A stretch of 64,000 nt of DNA from assembly GCF_025263265.1 (NCBI RefSeq), contig NZ_CP079869.1, forward strand, positions 1,426,001-1,490,000. Direction: 5' to 3'. Source of the DNA: Mycobacterium sp. SMC-4. Its GTDB lineage: Bacteria > Actinomycetota > Actinomycetes > Mycobacteriales > Mycobacteriaceae. Position numbers and translations under genes: made by a program. A model generated the notes under the pieces. That model saw nothing but the letters and a program-made list of their open reading frames with translations. It did not search any database and was not told where the DNA came from. Positions 46,143-54,756 of the stretch are shown here, one piece after another (position 1 is the first letter of the stretch; every line of letters starts with the position of its first letter).

Positions 46143-47123
46143 TCACGTCTCGCGCAGCGCGGTCAGCAGGCGCCGGGTGGCACCCACTCGTGCCGCGGCG
46201 GGGCCGGTCAGTTCGTCCAGCGCGCACTCGGGATCGGCCGGTGGCCCCATGTGCCCGCAACCGCGCGGACACTCGTCGATGGCCTCGGCGAGGTCGGAGA
46301 ACGCCAGCACCACATCGTCGGGTGCGATGTGGGCCAGCCCGAACGACCGGATACCCGGGGTGTCGATCACCCAGCCGCCCGACTGCAGCGGCAGCGCCAC
46401 CGACTGCGTCGAGGTGTGCCGGCCCCGGCCGATGTCGGTGACCGCGCCGATCGCCCGATCTGCTTCGGGCACAAGGCGATTGACCAACGTAGACTTGCCG
46501 ACCCCGGAATGCCCCAGTAGGGCGGTGACCTTGTCGGTCAGCAGCGACTCGACTGCGACCAGCGGATCGTCGCGACCTGCGGTGGTGATCACCAGGTCCA
46601 GGTCGGCGAACTGCTCGGCGAACGGTCCGGCCGGCGCCAGGTCGGTCTTGGTCAGGCACAGGATCGGCGCCAGCCCACCGGCGTAGGCGGCAATCAGCGC
46701 ACGCTCCACCAACCCGGCCCGCGGGGGAGGGTCGGCCAACGCCACCACGATCAGCAACTGGTCGGCGTTGGCCACCACCACCCGCTCGGTGGGGTCGGTG
46801 TCATCGGCGGTGCGGCGCAACACCGTTCGACGAGGACCGCGGCGCACGATACGAGCCAGGGTGTCGGTACGACCGGACAGGTCACCCACGATGTCGACAT
46901 CGTCTCCGACCACGATCGGAGTGCGGCCCAGTTCCCGGGCCCGCATCGCAGTGACGTGACGTGCCGGGTCTCGGCCGAGAACGCACCCCCACCGCCCGCG
47001 GTCGACGGTGACGACCATCCCCTGCTGGGCGTCGGCGTGCTCGGGGCGGGTCTTGGTCCGCGGCCGGGTACCGCGTCCCGGGCGCACCCGGACATCGGAT
47101 TCGTCGTACTCACGCCGACCCAA
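46143..47123 (-). CDS. rsgA: Ribosome small-subunit-dependent GTPase A
   Basis: A 326-residue circularly permuted GTPase that helps mature the 30S subunit. Order: OB-type N-terminal domain (GMVVTVDRGRWGCVL), G4 LTKTDL, G1 GHSGVGKSTL, G3 DTPGIRSFG, and a C-terminal zinc site CPRGCGHMGPPADPEC. TTG 47123 comes three bases after the aroA stop and gives the conserved start xxRREYDESDVRVRPGRG. Operon with aroA. Confidence 0.92.
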   Translation of the reverse strand: MGRREYDESDVRVRPGRGTRPRTKTRPEHADAQQGMVVTVDRGRWGCVLGRDPARHVTAMRARELGRTPIVVGDDVDIVGDLSGRTDTLARIVRRGPRRTVLRRTADDTDPTERVVVANADQLLIVVALADPPPRAGLVERALIAAYAGGLAPILCLTKTDLAPAGPFAEQFADLDLVITTAGRDDPLVAVESLLTDKVTALLGHSGVGKSTLVNRLVPEADRAIGAVTDIGRGRHTSTQSVALPLQSGGWVIDTPGIRSFGLAHIAPDDVVLAFSDLAEAIDECPRGCGHMGPPADPECALDELTGPAAARVGATRRLLTALRET

Positions 47124-47126
47124 GGG

Positions 47127-48428
47127 TCAACCTCGCGGCTGGTCGGTCTGACCGGCCAGCATGTCGGCCCACAGTGCGGTGAACCGTGGCAGCGTCTTGG
47201 CGGTGGTGCCGATGTCCTCGACCTCGATGCCGGGGACCCGCAGCCCGATGATCGCGCCGGCGGTGGCCATCCGGTGGTCGGCATAGGACTGCCACACCCC
47301 GCCGTGCAGCGGCTGGGCGGTGATGGTCAGCCCGTCCTCAGTCTCCTGGCACTGACCACCGATCCGGTTGATCTCCGTGCTGAGCGCGGCCAGCCGATCG
47401 GTCTCGTGTCCGCGCAGGTGCGCAATGCCGCGCAGCCGCGACACCGACCCGGAGGCCGCCAGAGCCGCCAGCGCTGCGACCGACGGGGCGAGCTCACCGA
47501 CGGCGCGCAAATCGACGTCGATGCCGCCGTAGCCGGTAGCGCCCTGCACCTCGAGATACGCGCTGCCGGTGCGCACCTCGGCGCCGAAGCTGGTGAGGAT
47601 GCCCACGATGGCATCGGCGGGCTGGGTGCTGGTCGTCGGCCAGCCGGTGAGTCGCACCGAGCCACCGCTGACCACCGCCGCGCCCAGAAACGGCACCGCG
47701 TTGGACAGATCGGGCTCGATCATCCAGTCGCGTGCGGCGATCGGTCCCGGCGCGACGCGCCAGCGGTCGGGCGCGGAGTCGTCGACGTCTACCCCGGCAT
47801 CGCGCAGCATCGCCACCGTCATCGCCACGTGCGGCGCCGACGGCACGGCCCCGCCGGTGTGCACGATCGTCAGCCCGTCGTCGAACGCGGCCGCCGACAA
47901 CAACAACCCCGAGACGAACTGTGACGAGCCCGAGGCGTCGATGTCGACGGTGCCCCCGCGCACCCCGCCGGTTCCGCGCACCGTGAACGGCAGACCGTCG
48001 CCGTCGACATCCACGCCCAGTGCGCGCAGCCCGTCCAGCAGCGGCTTGATCGGCCGGGCCCGGGCCTGCTCGTCGCCGTCGAAGGTGACCGACTCGCGGC
48101 CCAGAGCGGCGATCGGGGGGACGAAACGCAGCACGGTGCCCGCCAGCCCGCAGTCGACGCGCGTCCCCGGCGCTGCGGCCAGCTCACCGCCGACCGTCAG
48201 CGCGGTGTCATCGGCCGGATCGGCCCCCACGTCGACGCCCAGGGCCCGCAGGGCCCCGATCATCAGGTCGGTGTCGCGGCTGCGCAGCGCACCGGACAGG
48301 GTGGAACGACCCTGCCGAGTCCCGAGGGCCGCCAGCACCAGGGCCCGATTGGTCTGGGACTTCGAGCCGGGCACCGTCACGGTCGCATGGATGGGCGTGG
48401 ACGTCGACGGGGCCGGCCAGGTGGTCAC
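47127..48428 (-). CDS. aroA: 3-phosphoshikimate 1-carboxyvinyltransferase (EPSP synthase)
   Basis: The 433-residue enzyme of the shikimate pathway. [18 protein letters not shown] at the N-terminus binds shikimate-3-phosphate; [25 protein letters not shown], and [15 protein letters not shown] (with the catalytic Asp/His region) follow. GTG 48428 is followed directly by the PGSKSxTNR segment. It is divergent from the SRAP gene; the 44-base gap must hold both promoters. Confidence 0.95.
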   Translation of the reverse strand: MTTWPAPSTSTPIHATVTVPGSKSQTNRALVLAALGTRQGRSTLSGALRSRDTDLMIGALRALGVDVGADPADDTALTVGGELAAAPGTRVDCGLAGTVLRFVPPIAALGRESVTFDGDEQARARPIKPLLDGLRALGVDVDGDGLPFTVRGTGGVRGGTVDIDASGSSQFVSGLLLSAAAFDDGLTIVHTGGAVPSAPHVAMTVAMLRDAGVDVDDSAPDRWRVAPGPIAARDWMIEPDLSNAVPFLGAAVVSGGSVRLTGWPTTSTQPADAIVGILTSFGAEVRTGSAYLEVQGATGYGGIDVDLRAVGELAPSVAALAALAASGSVSRLRGIAHLRGHETDRLAALSTEINRIGGQCQETEDGLTITAQPLHGGVWQSYADHRMATAGAIIGLRVPGIEVEDIGTTAKTLPRFTALWADMLAGQTDQPRG

Positions 48429-48472
48429 CGGTTCATTCTGGCTTGTCGGGAGTTTCTGCCACCATGGGGACC

Positions 48473-49225
48473 ATGTGCGGGCGATTCGCGGTGACGACCG
48501 ATCCGGCGCTGCTTGCCGAGAAGATCAAGGCCATCGACGAAACCACGGGGTCGGGAAAGAACTCTGCGGCCCCGAACTACAACGTCGCACCCACCACCAC
48601 GGTGGCTACCGTCGTCAAACGGCACACCGACCCCGACGACGAGTCGACACGGCGGGTGCGGCTGATGCGCTGGGGTCTGATCCCGCCGTGGACCAAGTCC
48701 ACCGAGGATGGCAGCCCGGACAACAAGGGACCGTTGCTGATCAACGCCCGCTCCGACAAGGTGACGACGTCGCCGGCGTTCCGCGGTTCGGCCAAGAACA
48801 AGCGTTGTCTGGTGCCGATGGCCGGCTGGTACGAGTGGATGGGCCAAAAAGGCTCCAAGACACCGTTCTTCATGTACGCCGGCGATGGCGAACCGCTGTT
48901 CATGGCCGGTCTGTGGACGACGTGGCGGCCCAAGGAGGCATCGTCGGACGTCAAGCCGCTGCTCAGCTGCACCATCATCACCACCGACGCCGCCGGCCCG
49001 CTGGCCGAGATCCACGACCGGATGCCGCTGACCATCAGCACCGACGATTTCGACCACTGGCTGGACCCTGACGCGCCGATCGACGAAGGTCTGCTGCGTG
49101 GCCACGGTGACCTCGACCGCATCGAGATTCGGGAGGTGTCCCGACTGGTCAACAGCGTGCGCAACAACGGACCCGAGCTGATCGAGCCGGCCCAGCCCGA
49201 GGCCGAGCAAGGCACCCTGCTTTGA
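48473..49225 (+). CDS. SRAP-domain protein (SOS response-associated, YedK/HMCES type)
   Basis: A 250-residue enzyme that cross-links to abasic sites in single-stranded DNA. ATG 48473 is chosen because Cys2 (MCGRFAV) must become the N-terminal residue for thiazolidine formation; the open frame to 48443 would bury it. NVAPT, NARSDK, GWYEW with the key Glu, and HDRMPL with the active-site His are intact. It is coupled to the methyltransferase downstream (TTGA overlap). Confidence 0.92.
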   Translation: MCGRFAVTTDPALLAEKIKAIDETTGSGKNSAAPNYNVAPTTTVATVVKRHTDPDDESTRRVRLMRWGLIPPWTKSTEDGSPDNKGPLLINARSDKVTTSPAFRGSAKNKRCLVPMAGWYEWMGQKGSKTPFFMYAGDGEPLFMAGLWTTWRPKEASSDVKPLLSCTIITTDAAGPLAEIHDRMPLTISTDDFDHWLDPDAPIDEGLLRGHGDLDRIEIREVSRLVNSVRNNGPELIEPAQPEAEQGTLL

Positions 49226-50730
49226 CCCGGCCGCTGGCCGACCCGGAAGTGGTCGATGCGCTGGCGTTCGATCTGCGCTGGGCCGGCTACACCACCGACG
49301 GCGTCACCGACCTGCTCGGCGCCGACGCCGGCGCGGCGTTCAGCCGAGGACTGTGGTGGTCGGCGCTGCGGGCCACCGAACGCGCTACGCCGGAGCTGGA
49401 GCCGCTGGCGATCCTGGTGCGACTGTTTCTGCTCGGCACCGAGGAAAGCCGCGAGCGCGTTGCGCTGGCGCTGCCCAGTGCCGGGCTGGACGCACTGCTC
49501 GCGCACGGCGTCGTCGAACCCGCCGGTGCCGGCGCGTTGCGGGCCGCGCTGGACCTGCGCCCGCACAGCGACGGCGCCCGCGACTACCTGGTGGCCTCCG
49601 ACCAGGACGCCGCGCTTCGGCCCGGACCGGTGCGCCGCGACCACGTGCTGGGCATCGGCGGTGCATCGGTCTCACTGGCACATGCGGTGGTGCGCACCCC
49701 GGTCGGACGCGCGTTGGACCTCGGCACCGGATGCGGCATCCAGGCGCTGCATCTGGACGCGCACTGCGCCGAGATCGTGGCCACCGACACCAACGACCGG
49801 GCCCTGGCGCTGGCGGCGGTCACCGCACGCCTCAACGGGATGTCGTGGGATCTGCGGTGCGGCAGTCTGTTCGAGCCCGTCGAGGGGCAACGCTTCGATC
49901 TGATCGTGTCCAACCCGCCCTTCGTCGTCGGGGTCGGGGCACTGGACTACATCTACCGGGACTCGGGCATGGTCGCAGACACACTGTGCGAGAACCTGAT
50001 CCGGCAAGTGGGCGACCATCTGGAGCCGGGTGGCACGGCGCAGATCATGGCGAACTGGATTGTGCGCGACGGGCAGGACTGGCGCGATCGGGTGCGCGGA
50101 TGGCTGGCCGGCACCGGCCTGCACGCGTGGGTGGTGCAACGCGAGTTCGCCGACCCGATCAGCTATGTCTCGCTGTGGACCTCCGATGCCGGCGAACTAC
50201 CACAGGATGCGGCGCGCCGCGGTGGGCAATGGCTGGACTGGTTCGCCGAGCAGGACATCGCCGGTGTCGGGATGGGCATGATCACCGCTCGCGCTCCCCG
50301 GGTCGGCGAGACGCGTCCGGCGGATGTGGTGCTCGAAGAGATCACCGGCGCCGGGGAGGCGCTGACCGGGCCGGAGGTGGACGCGTTCTTCGCCCGCCGC
50401 GAATACCTGCACGACACCGGTGACGACCAGTTGCTGGCCGCCCGGCTGACCACCGCGCCGGTGTTCCTGGAGGAGCAGTCGCTGCCCGGGCCCGACGGCT
50501 GGCAGGTCGTCGGCGCCGCCGTGCGTCGCCCGGGCGGTCCGGGCGCGGTCCTCGGCGTCGACGAGGTGTCGCGCGCGCTGCTGGCCGGCTGTCGTGGCGA
50601 GGTGCCGCTGGGCACGCTGATCGAGCTGCTGGCCGCCCATCACGGTGTGACGGCCGACGCGCTTTCGGGTGCCGCGCTGCCGGTGGTCCGCGAGGCGATC
50701 GGGCGGGGAATTCTCTACCAGGCGCAGTGA
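49222..50730 (+). CDS. Class I SAM-dependent methyltransferase (HemK/RsmC-like)
   Basis: A 502-residue protein with an N-terminal helical domain of about 150 residues, a methyltransferase domain (LDLGTGCGIQALHL for SAM, VSNPPFVVG as the NPPF catalytic motif of N-methyltransferases) and a C-terminal extension of about 170 residues. NPPF suggests an amino-group target in protein or RNA. TTG 49222 overlaps the SRAP stop. Substrate unknown. Confidence 0.85.
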   Translation: MTRPLADPEVVDALAFDLRWAGYTTDGVTDLLGADAGAAFSRGLWWSALRATERATPELEPLAILVRLFLLGTEESRERVALALPSAGLDALLAHGVVEPAGAGALRAALDLRPHSDGARDYLVASDQDAALRPGPVRRDHVLGIGGASVSLAHAVVRTPVGRALDLGTGCGIQALHLDAHCAEIVATDTNDRALALAAVTARLNGMSWDLRCGSLFEPVEGQRFDLIVSNPPFVVGVGALDYIYRDSGMVADTLCENLIRQVGDHLEPGGTAQIMANWIVRDGQDWRDRVRGWLAGTGLHAWVVQREFADPISYVSLWTSDAGELPQDAARRGGQWLDWFAEQDIAGVGMGMITARAPRVGETRPADVVLEEITGAGEALTGPEVDAFFARREYLHDTGDDQLLAARLTTAPVFLEEQSLPGPDGWQVVGAAVRRPGGPGAVLGVDEVSRALLAGCRGEVPLGTLIELLAAHHGVTADALSGAALPVVREAIGRGILYQAQ

Positions 50731-50734
50731 GGGT

Positions 50735-51505
50735 TCATTCGCGCAGTTTCGCGGTGACCACCACATAGGGTGCGGTGAAAACCACCGCCCCGGTGGGCTC
50801 GACGTGCGGCTGCAGCGCTTTCTCGAACTCCCCGGCCAGCGTGTCCTGCACGGCGGATTCGACCCGGCGGAAGGTCTCCACGTGCACCGGTGACTCCGCG
50901 CGCAGGAAATGCAGCGCCGCGTCCATCGACGCGAACTCCCACCGGTGTCTACCACTCTGGAGGTCGATCTCGTCGAAATGCGGAGCCAAGCGAGCGGTCA
51001 GCATGTCGGCGTCGCCCCACTGATCGGGGGAGAAGCCCGACGATGCCGGTGGCCCCAGCACGGTGACCACCGGATCGAACAGCGGGTTGCTGCTGTCCCG
51101 GACCCAGGCCGAAAACGCAAGGACACCAGTGGGTTTGAGGACCCGGGCCAGCTCGGTGACCTGGGCGGCGGGGTCGACGAAGATGATGCCCATGTTCGAG
51201 ACCGCGGCATCGAAACCCGCAGCCGGCAGACCGGTGTCGGAGGCGTCGCCGACGCGCCAGGTGACGGATTCGGCGCCGCTGCGCTGTTCAGCGATGGCGA
51301 GCAGTTCGGGGGTGTAGTCCACCCCGGTGACCCGAGCGCCCCGCGCGGCTGCGGCCAGCGCGGCGCTGCCCGTTCCGCAGGCGAGGTCGACCACCGCGGC
51401 GTCACGCAGGGAATGCAGGCGTTCGGCCGCGTGGACGACCTCTTCGCCGATCGGGGCGATCCGGTCCCCGACCGCGTCGTAGCGTCCAGACGACCAGATT
51501 GTCAT
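50735..51505 (-). CDS. Class I SAM-dependent methyltransferase
   Basis: A 256-residue small-molecule-type methyltransferase with motif I VVDLACGTGSAALAAA, GVDYTPELLAIA, and the Asn-Met SNMGIIFVDP region. No substrate-specific domain. It converges on the preceding methyltransferase with four bases between stops. ATG 51505 (MTIWSSGRYDAVGDRIAPIGEEVV). Confidence 0.87.
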   Translation of the reverse strand: MTIWSSGRYDAVGDRIAPIGEEVVHAAERLHSLRDAAVVDLACGTGSAALAAAARGARVTGVDYTPELLAIAEQRSGAESVTWRVGDASDTGLPAAGFDAAVSNMGIIFVDPAAQVTELARVLKPTGVLAFSAWVRDSSNPLFDPVVTVLGPPASSGFSPDQWGDADMLTARLAPHFDEIDLQSGRHRWEFASMDAALHFLRAESPVHVETFRRVESAVQDTLAGEFEKALQPHVEPTGAVVFTAPYVVVTAKLRE

Positions 51506-51528
51506 GCGCTGAGGTTAGGCCAACTGCC

Positions 51529-51590
51529 CGCGAAAGTGCGGTCTCCGTAGTCAGACAGGGGGCGGCGACTACCGTGAGAGCACTTTCGTG
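51529..51590. repeat. 62-bp palindromic repeat, copy C
   Basis: Inverted repeat starting CGCGAAAGTGCGGTCTCCGTAG and ending with GAGAGCACTTTCGTG. It shares the arms and inner CGTAGT/GACTACC of copies A and B that flank the DUF559 gene at 2455. Here it fills the gap between a methyltransferase start and the stop of the short-chain dehydrogenase, with no gene enclosed. Confidence 0.78.
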
Positions 51591-51594
51591 GGAA

Positions 51595-52440
51595 TCACGG
51601 GCCGGTGTAGCCGGGCGGGTTGGCGCCCTCGACCCAGAAGTCCACACCGAGCTCGGCGCCGGGCACACAGTCGTACACCGACAGGTCGGTGACGCCGGAC
51701 TCCAGCAGCACGTCCTCGCACAGCAACGTGTTGCCGGTGAACGTCGAGGGTTTGGTCAGCACGGCGTACGCCGCATCGGAGTACACCTCGGGTTTGCGCG
51801 ATCGGGCCATCGACTCGTCGCCGCCGAGCAGGTTCTGCACCGCCGCGGTGGCCACCATGGTGCGCGGCCACAGCGTGTTCGACGCGATACCCGCATCGCG
51901 CATCTCTTCGGCGATACCCAACGCGCACAACGTCATCCCGAACTTCGCCATCATGTACGGGGTGGGGCGCAGCCACTTGGATTCCAGCAGGATCGGCGGC
52001 GAGAGCGTCAAGATGTGCGCATTGTCGCGGCCCTTCATATGTGGGATGCAGGCCTGCGACACCGCGTAGGTGCCGCGCACCTGGATGCCGTTCATCAGAT
52101 CGAACCGCTTGAGCGGCACGTCCTCGATCGAACCCAGGTTGATCGCCGAGGCGTTGTTGACGCAGATGTCGATACCGCCGAACTGTTCGACGGCCCTGGC
52201 CACGGCCTCGGTGACCGAGTCTCCGTCTCGGATGTCGCCGACGATCGGCAAGGCCTGCCCGCCGACCTCCTCGATCTCCTTGGCCGCGGTGTAGACGGTG
52301 CCGGGCAGCTTGGGATGCGGTTCGGCGGTCTTGGCGACCAGCGCGACATTCGCCCCGTCAGCGGCGACACGCTTGGCGATCGCCAACCCGATACCGCGGC
52401 TGGCTCCGGAGATGAACATGGTTTTTCCCGCTAGCGACAT
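51595..52440 (-). CDS. Short-chain dehydrogenase/reductase (HSDL2-like, Rv3224 type)
   Basis: A 281-residue SDR. The cofactor loop is ISGASRGIGLAIA, the core NNASAIN, and the active site YMMAK with Ser in the preceding LTLSPP segment. The sequence KTAEPHPKLPGTVYTAAKEIEEVGGQALPIVGDIRD is typical of the peroxisomal-type HSDL2 group. Substrate unknown, probably a lipid-derived alcohol or ketone. ATG 52440; YbaK gene follows upstream by nine bases. Confidence 0.9.
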   Translation of the reverse strand: MSLAGKTMFISGASRGIGLAIAKRVAADGANVALVAKTAEPHPKLPGTVYTAAKEIEEVGGQALPIVGDIRDGDSVTEAVARAVEQFGGIDICVNNASAINLGSIEDVPLKRFDLMNGIQVRGTYAVSQACIPHMKGRDNAHILTLSPPILLESKWLRPTPYMMAKFGMTLCALGIAEEMRDAGIASNTLWPRTMVATAAVQNLLGGDESMARSRKPEVYSDAAYAVLTKPSTFTGNTLLCEDVLLESGVTDLSVYDCVPGAELGVDFWVEGANPPGYTGP

Positions 52441-52449
52441 GGGGCCAGC

Positions 52450-52944
52450 CTAGATCGCCCGGATGTCGGCGACGGCTGCGTTGGTCAACCGCACCAGATC
52501 ATGCGGATCCAGCCCTACCTCCAGCCCGCGCTTGCCGGCGCTGCACCACACCCGGTCCCACTGCAGCGCCGAGGCGTCCAGCACCGTGGGCAGGGCTCTG
52601 CGCTGGCCCAGCGGAGAGATACCGCCCACCACGTACCCGGTCGCGCGCTGAGCGGACGTCGGGTCGGCCATCGTCGCTCGTGGGGCACCCAGGGCCGCCG
52701 CAGCCGCTTTGAGGGACAACTTCGCCGACACCGGCAGCACCGCCACCCCCAGGCCGGTGGGCAGCGACACGACGAGTGTCTTGAAGATCTGGTCGGCGGC
52801 CACACCGTCGCGGGCCAGTTCGTCGACGGCTTCGGCGCCGAACGACGCGCTGCGCGAATCGTGGCGATACTGCAGCACGCTGTGCGGCGCCCCGGCGGCC
52901 ACCAGGGCGGCGATTGCCGGAGTCGCCGAGCGAGCCACCGGCAC
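52450..52944 (-). CDS. ybaK: Cys-tRNA(Pro) deacylase YbaK-like
   Basis: A 164-residue YbaK/EbsC-domain editing protein that removes Cys from mischarged tRNA(Pro). Conserved Lys in IFKTLVV, GDKKL-like KLSLKAAAAALG, and GYVVGGISPLGQRRALPTVLD are present. GTG 52944 is the start. Operon with the SDR gene. In M. tuberculosis the corresponding gene is split (Rv3224A/B); here it is intact. Confidence 0.9.
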   Translation of the reverse strand: MPVARSATPAIAALVAAGAPHSVLQYRHDSRSASFGAEAVDELARDGVAADQIFKTLVVSLPTGLGVAVLPVSAKLSLKAAAAALGAPRATMADPTSAQRATGYVVGGISPLGQRRALPTVLDASALQWDRVWCSAGKRGLEVGLDPHDLVRLTNAAVADIRAI

Positions 52945-52961
52945 AGACTAAGCCCGTACGC

Positions 52962-52989
52962 GGGAACAACGGCCCCGGCGGGTGGTGTT
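52962..52989 (+). promoter_or_regulatory. SigH-type promoter of the sigH operon
   Basis: GGGAACA at 52962-52968 and GTT at 52987-52989, 18 bases apart, match the SigH/SigR consensus GGGAAYA-N16-18-GTT. It would start transcription near 52996, upstream of both possible sigH start codons, and would make the operon self-activating under thiol stress. Confidence 0.7.
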
Positions 52990-53178
52990 GTCCCCGGTGG
53001 CGCGCACCGACGATGCGTGTGGGCCGAGCAGATTATCTGGGGCTTGTCACGGGCAGCCTCTAGGATCGGCGGAAGGGGATAGCTGGTGCCAACGTTGGCC
53101 TTGAAGGACCCCGAGGTCCCGGTCGTACTACCGGGCCTCTTCGGTGGCGCCACGACAGAAGGGACGGTGTTCCCCACG

Positions 53179-53859
53179 ATGACCGACACCGACGGGTTGG
53201 CCACAGAGGCCACCCTCGACGGGAAAGACCTCGACGGACACACCAGACCGGCGCGCGAGGAGACCGACGCCGAGCTGACTGCCCGGTTCGAACGCGATGC
53301 GATCCCGCTGCTCGACCAGCTCTACGGCGGCGCCATGCGGATGACACGTAACCCCGCCGACGCCGAGGACCTGCTGCAGGAAACGATGGTGAAGGCCTAC
53401 GCCGGGTTCCGCTCGTTCCGCGAGGGCACCAACCTCAAAGCCTGGCTGTACCGGATCCTGACCAACACCTACATCAACAGCTACCGCAAGAAGCAGCGTC
53501 AGCCCGCGGAGTATCCGACCGAGGAGATCACCGACTGGCAGCTGGCGGCCAACGCCGAACACACGTCGACCGGACTGCGTTCCGCCGAGGTCGAGGCGCT
53601 GGAGCTGCTGCCGGACAGCGAGATCAAGGAAGCTCTGCAGGCGCTGCCCGAGGACTTCCGGATGGCGGTGTACTACGCCGACGTCGAAGGCTTCCCGTAC
53701 AAGGAGATCGCCGAAATCATGGACACACCGATTGGGACGGTGATGTCGCGGCTGCACCGCGGCAGACGCCAACTGCGTGAGTTGTTGAGCGAGGTAGCCC
53801 GTGACCGCGGGTTCCTGCGCGGTGAGCAGGTCGACGCAGCCGAAGGGGTCACGTCATGA
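53179..53859 (+). CDS. sigH: ECF sigma factor SigH
   Basis: Thiol-oxidation and heat-stress ECF sigma factor. Region 2 ([42 protein letters not shown]) and region 4 ([48 protein letters not shown]) are complete. ATG 53179 (226 residues) matches the M. tuberculosis N-terminus. The frame is open from GTG 53086, preceded by GGAAGGGGATAG, which would add 31 residues. It controls thioredoxin and mycothiol genes and is held by RshA. Confidence 0.93.
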   Translation: MTDTDGLATEATLDGKDLDGHTRPAREETDAELTARFERDAIPLLDQLYGGAMRMTRNPADAEDLLQETMVKAYAGFRSFREGTNLKAWLYRILTNTYINSYRKKQRQPAEYPTEEITDWQLAANAEHTSTGLRSAEVEALELLPDSEIKEALQALPEDFRMAVYYADVEGFPYKEIAEIMDTPIGTVMSRLHRGRRQLRELLSEVARDRGFLRGEQVDAAEGVTS

Positions 53860-54179
53860 GCGAGAAAGAATTCTCCGCAGAGCAGGCTGAGGCCGAGGAG
53901 CGATGGCGGCCGCCAGTGGGGCCGGTCGACCCCGAGCACCCCGAGTGCGCGGCGGTGATCGCCGAAGTGTGGACGCTGCTCGACGGCGAGTGCACCGCGG
54001 AGACCCGCGACAAACTGCGCCAGCACCTCGAGGAATGCCCGACGTGCCTACGCCACTACGGCGTCGAGGAACGCGTCAAGCGACTCATTGCCGCCAAATG
54101 CAGTGGCGAACGTGCCCCGGACAGCTTGCGGCAGCGGCTGCGCATCGAAATCAGTCGCACCACGATCATCCGCGGCTGA
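53856..54179 (+). CDS. rshA: Anti-sigma factor RshA
   Basis: A 107-residue zinc-associated anti-sigma factor with the ZAS motif HLEECPTC preceded by a further Cys/His pair (HPECAAVI...). Oxidation of these thiols releases SigH. ATG 53856 overlaps the sigH stop (ATGA). The basic C-terminal tail [16 protein letters not shown] is typical of the mycothiol-system anti-sigma group. Confidence 0.93.
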   Translation: MSEKEFSAEQAEAEERWRPPVGPVDPEHPECAAVIAEVWTLLDGECTAETRDKLRQHLEECPTCLRHYGVEERVKRLIAAKCSGERAPDSLRQRLRIEISRTTIIRG

Positions 54180-54223
54180 CCAGCCCCGCTGCGACCCCAG
54201 GACGGGAGCCGCAGCGCTGGCGC

Positions 54224-54319
54224 CTAGCGACCTACCGACTTCGAGCCGGCGTTGGGCCGCTTGCCGTGATTGGCCTTCGAGTGCTTGCGGTCGCGCTTCT
54301 TACGGCCACGCTTGGCCAT
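54224..54319 (-). CDS. 50S ribosomal protein bL37
   Basis: A 31-residue, very basic protein starting MAKRGRKKRDRKHSKANHGK, matching the small mycobacterial large-subunit protein bL37 as remembered from ribosome structures (24 residues in M. smegmatis plus a few more here). GGAGG lies six bases before ATG. It is too short for ordinary ORF calling. It converges on rshA and diverges from the BCCP-like gene. Confidence 0.88.
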   Translation of the reverse strand: MAKRGRKKRDRKHSKANHGKRPNAGSKSVGR

Positions 54320-54496
54320 GATGAACCTCCAACAGGTCGGTGGGTGTGAGCCCGCGAGCGGCGGGTCGGTTGCGTCCCATTGTCGCACGGCCTGCCGACA
54401 ACACTTCTCCGCCCGCCAGCGGCCTTGCAGGACCGGCGACAGCCGTTGTGGTTCGATAGACGCGACAGGCACCAGCCGTAAGGGAGTGGGGTGAAG

Positions 54497-54712
54497 ATGG
54501 CCGAGGACGTTCGCGCGGAAATCGTGGCCAGTGTGCTCGAGGTCGTGGTTAACGAGGGCGATCAGATCGGTGAAGGCGACACCCTGGTGCTGCTCGAGTC
54601 GATGAAGATGGAGATCCCGGTGCTCGCCGAGGTCGCCGGGACCGTCAGCAAGGTCAGTGTGGCCGTCGGTGACGTGATCCAGGCCGGCGACCTGATCGCC
54701 GTCATCAGCTAG
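54497..54712 (+). CDS. Biotin/lipoyl carrier domain protein (Rv3221c type)
   Basis: A 71-residue stand-alone biotinyl domain, with the attachment lysine in LLESMKMEIPV. It probably carries biotin, though no carboxylase lies nearby. ATG 54497 gives MAEDVRAEIVAS as in M. tuberculosis; GTG 54491 adds two residues. It precedes pdtaS by 44 bases. Confidence 0.93.
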   Translation: MAEDVRAEIVASVLEVVVNEGDQIGEGDTLVLLESMKMEIPVLAEVAGTVSKVSVAVGDVIQAGDLIAVIS

Positions 54713-54756
54713 CCAGCTGCCCCGGCCACCCATCCCACCCAGCAGCCAGTTTCGTC

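Noticed and set aside
53062..53085. Treating GTG 53086 as the main sigH start
   Set aside because: The M. tuberculosis SigH N-terminus aligns with ATG 53179; the longer form is kept only as a hypothesis.
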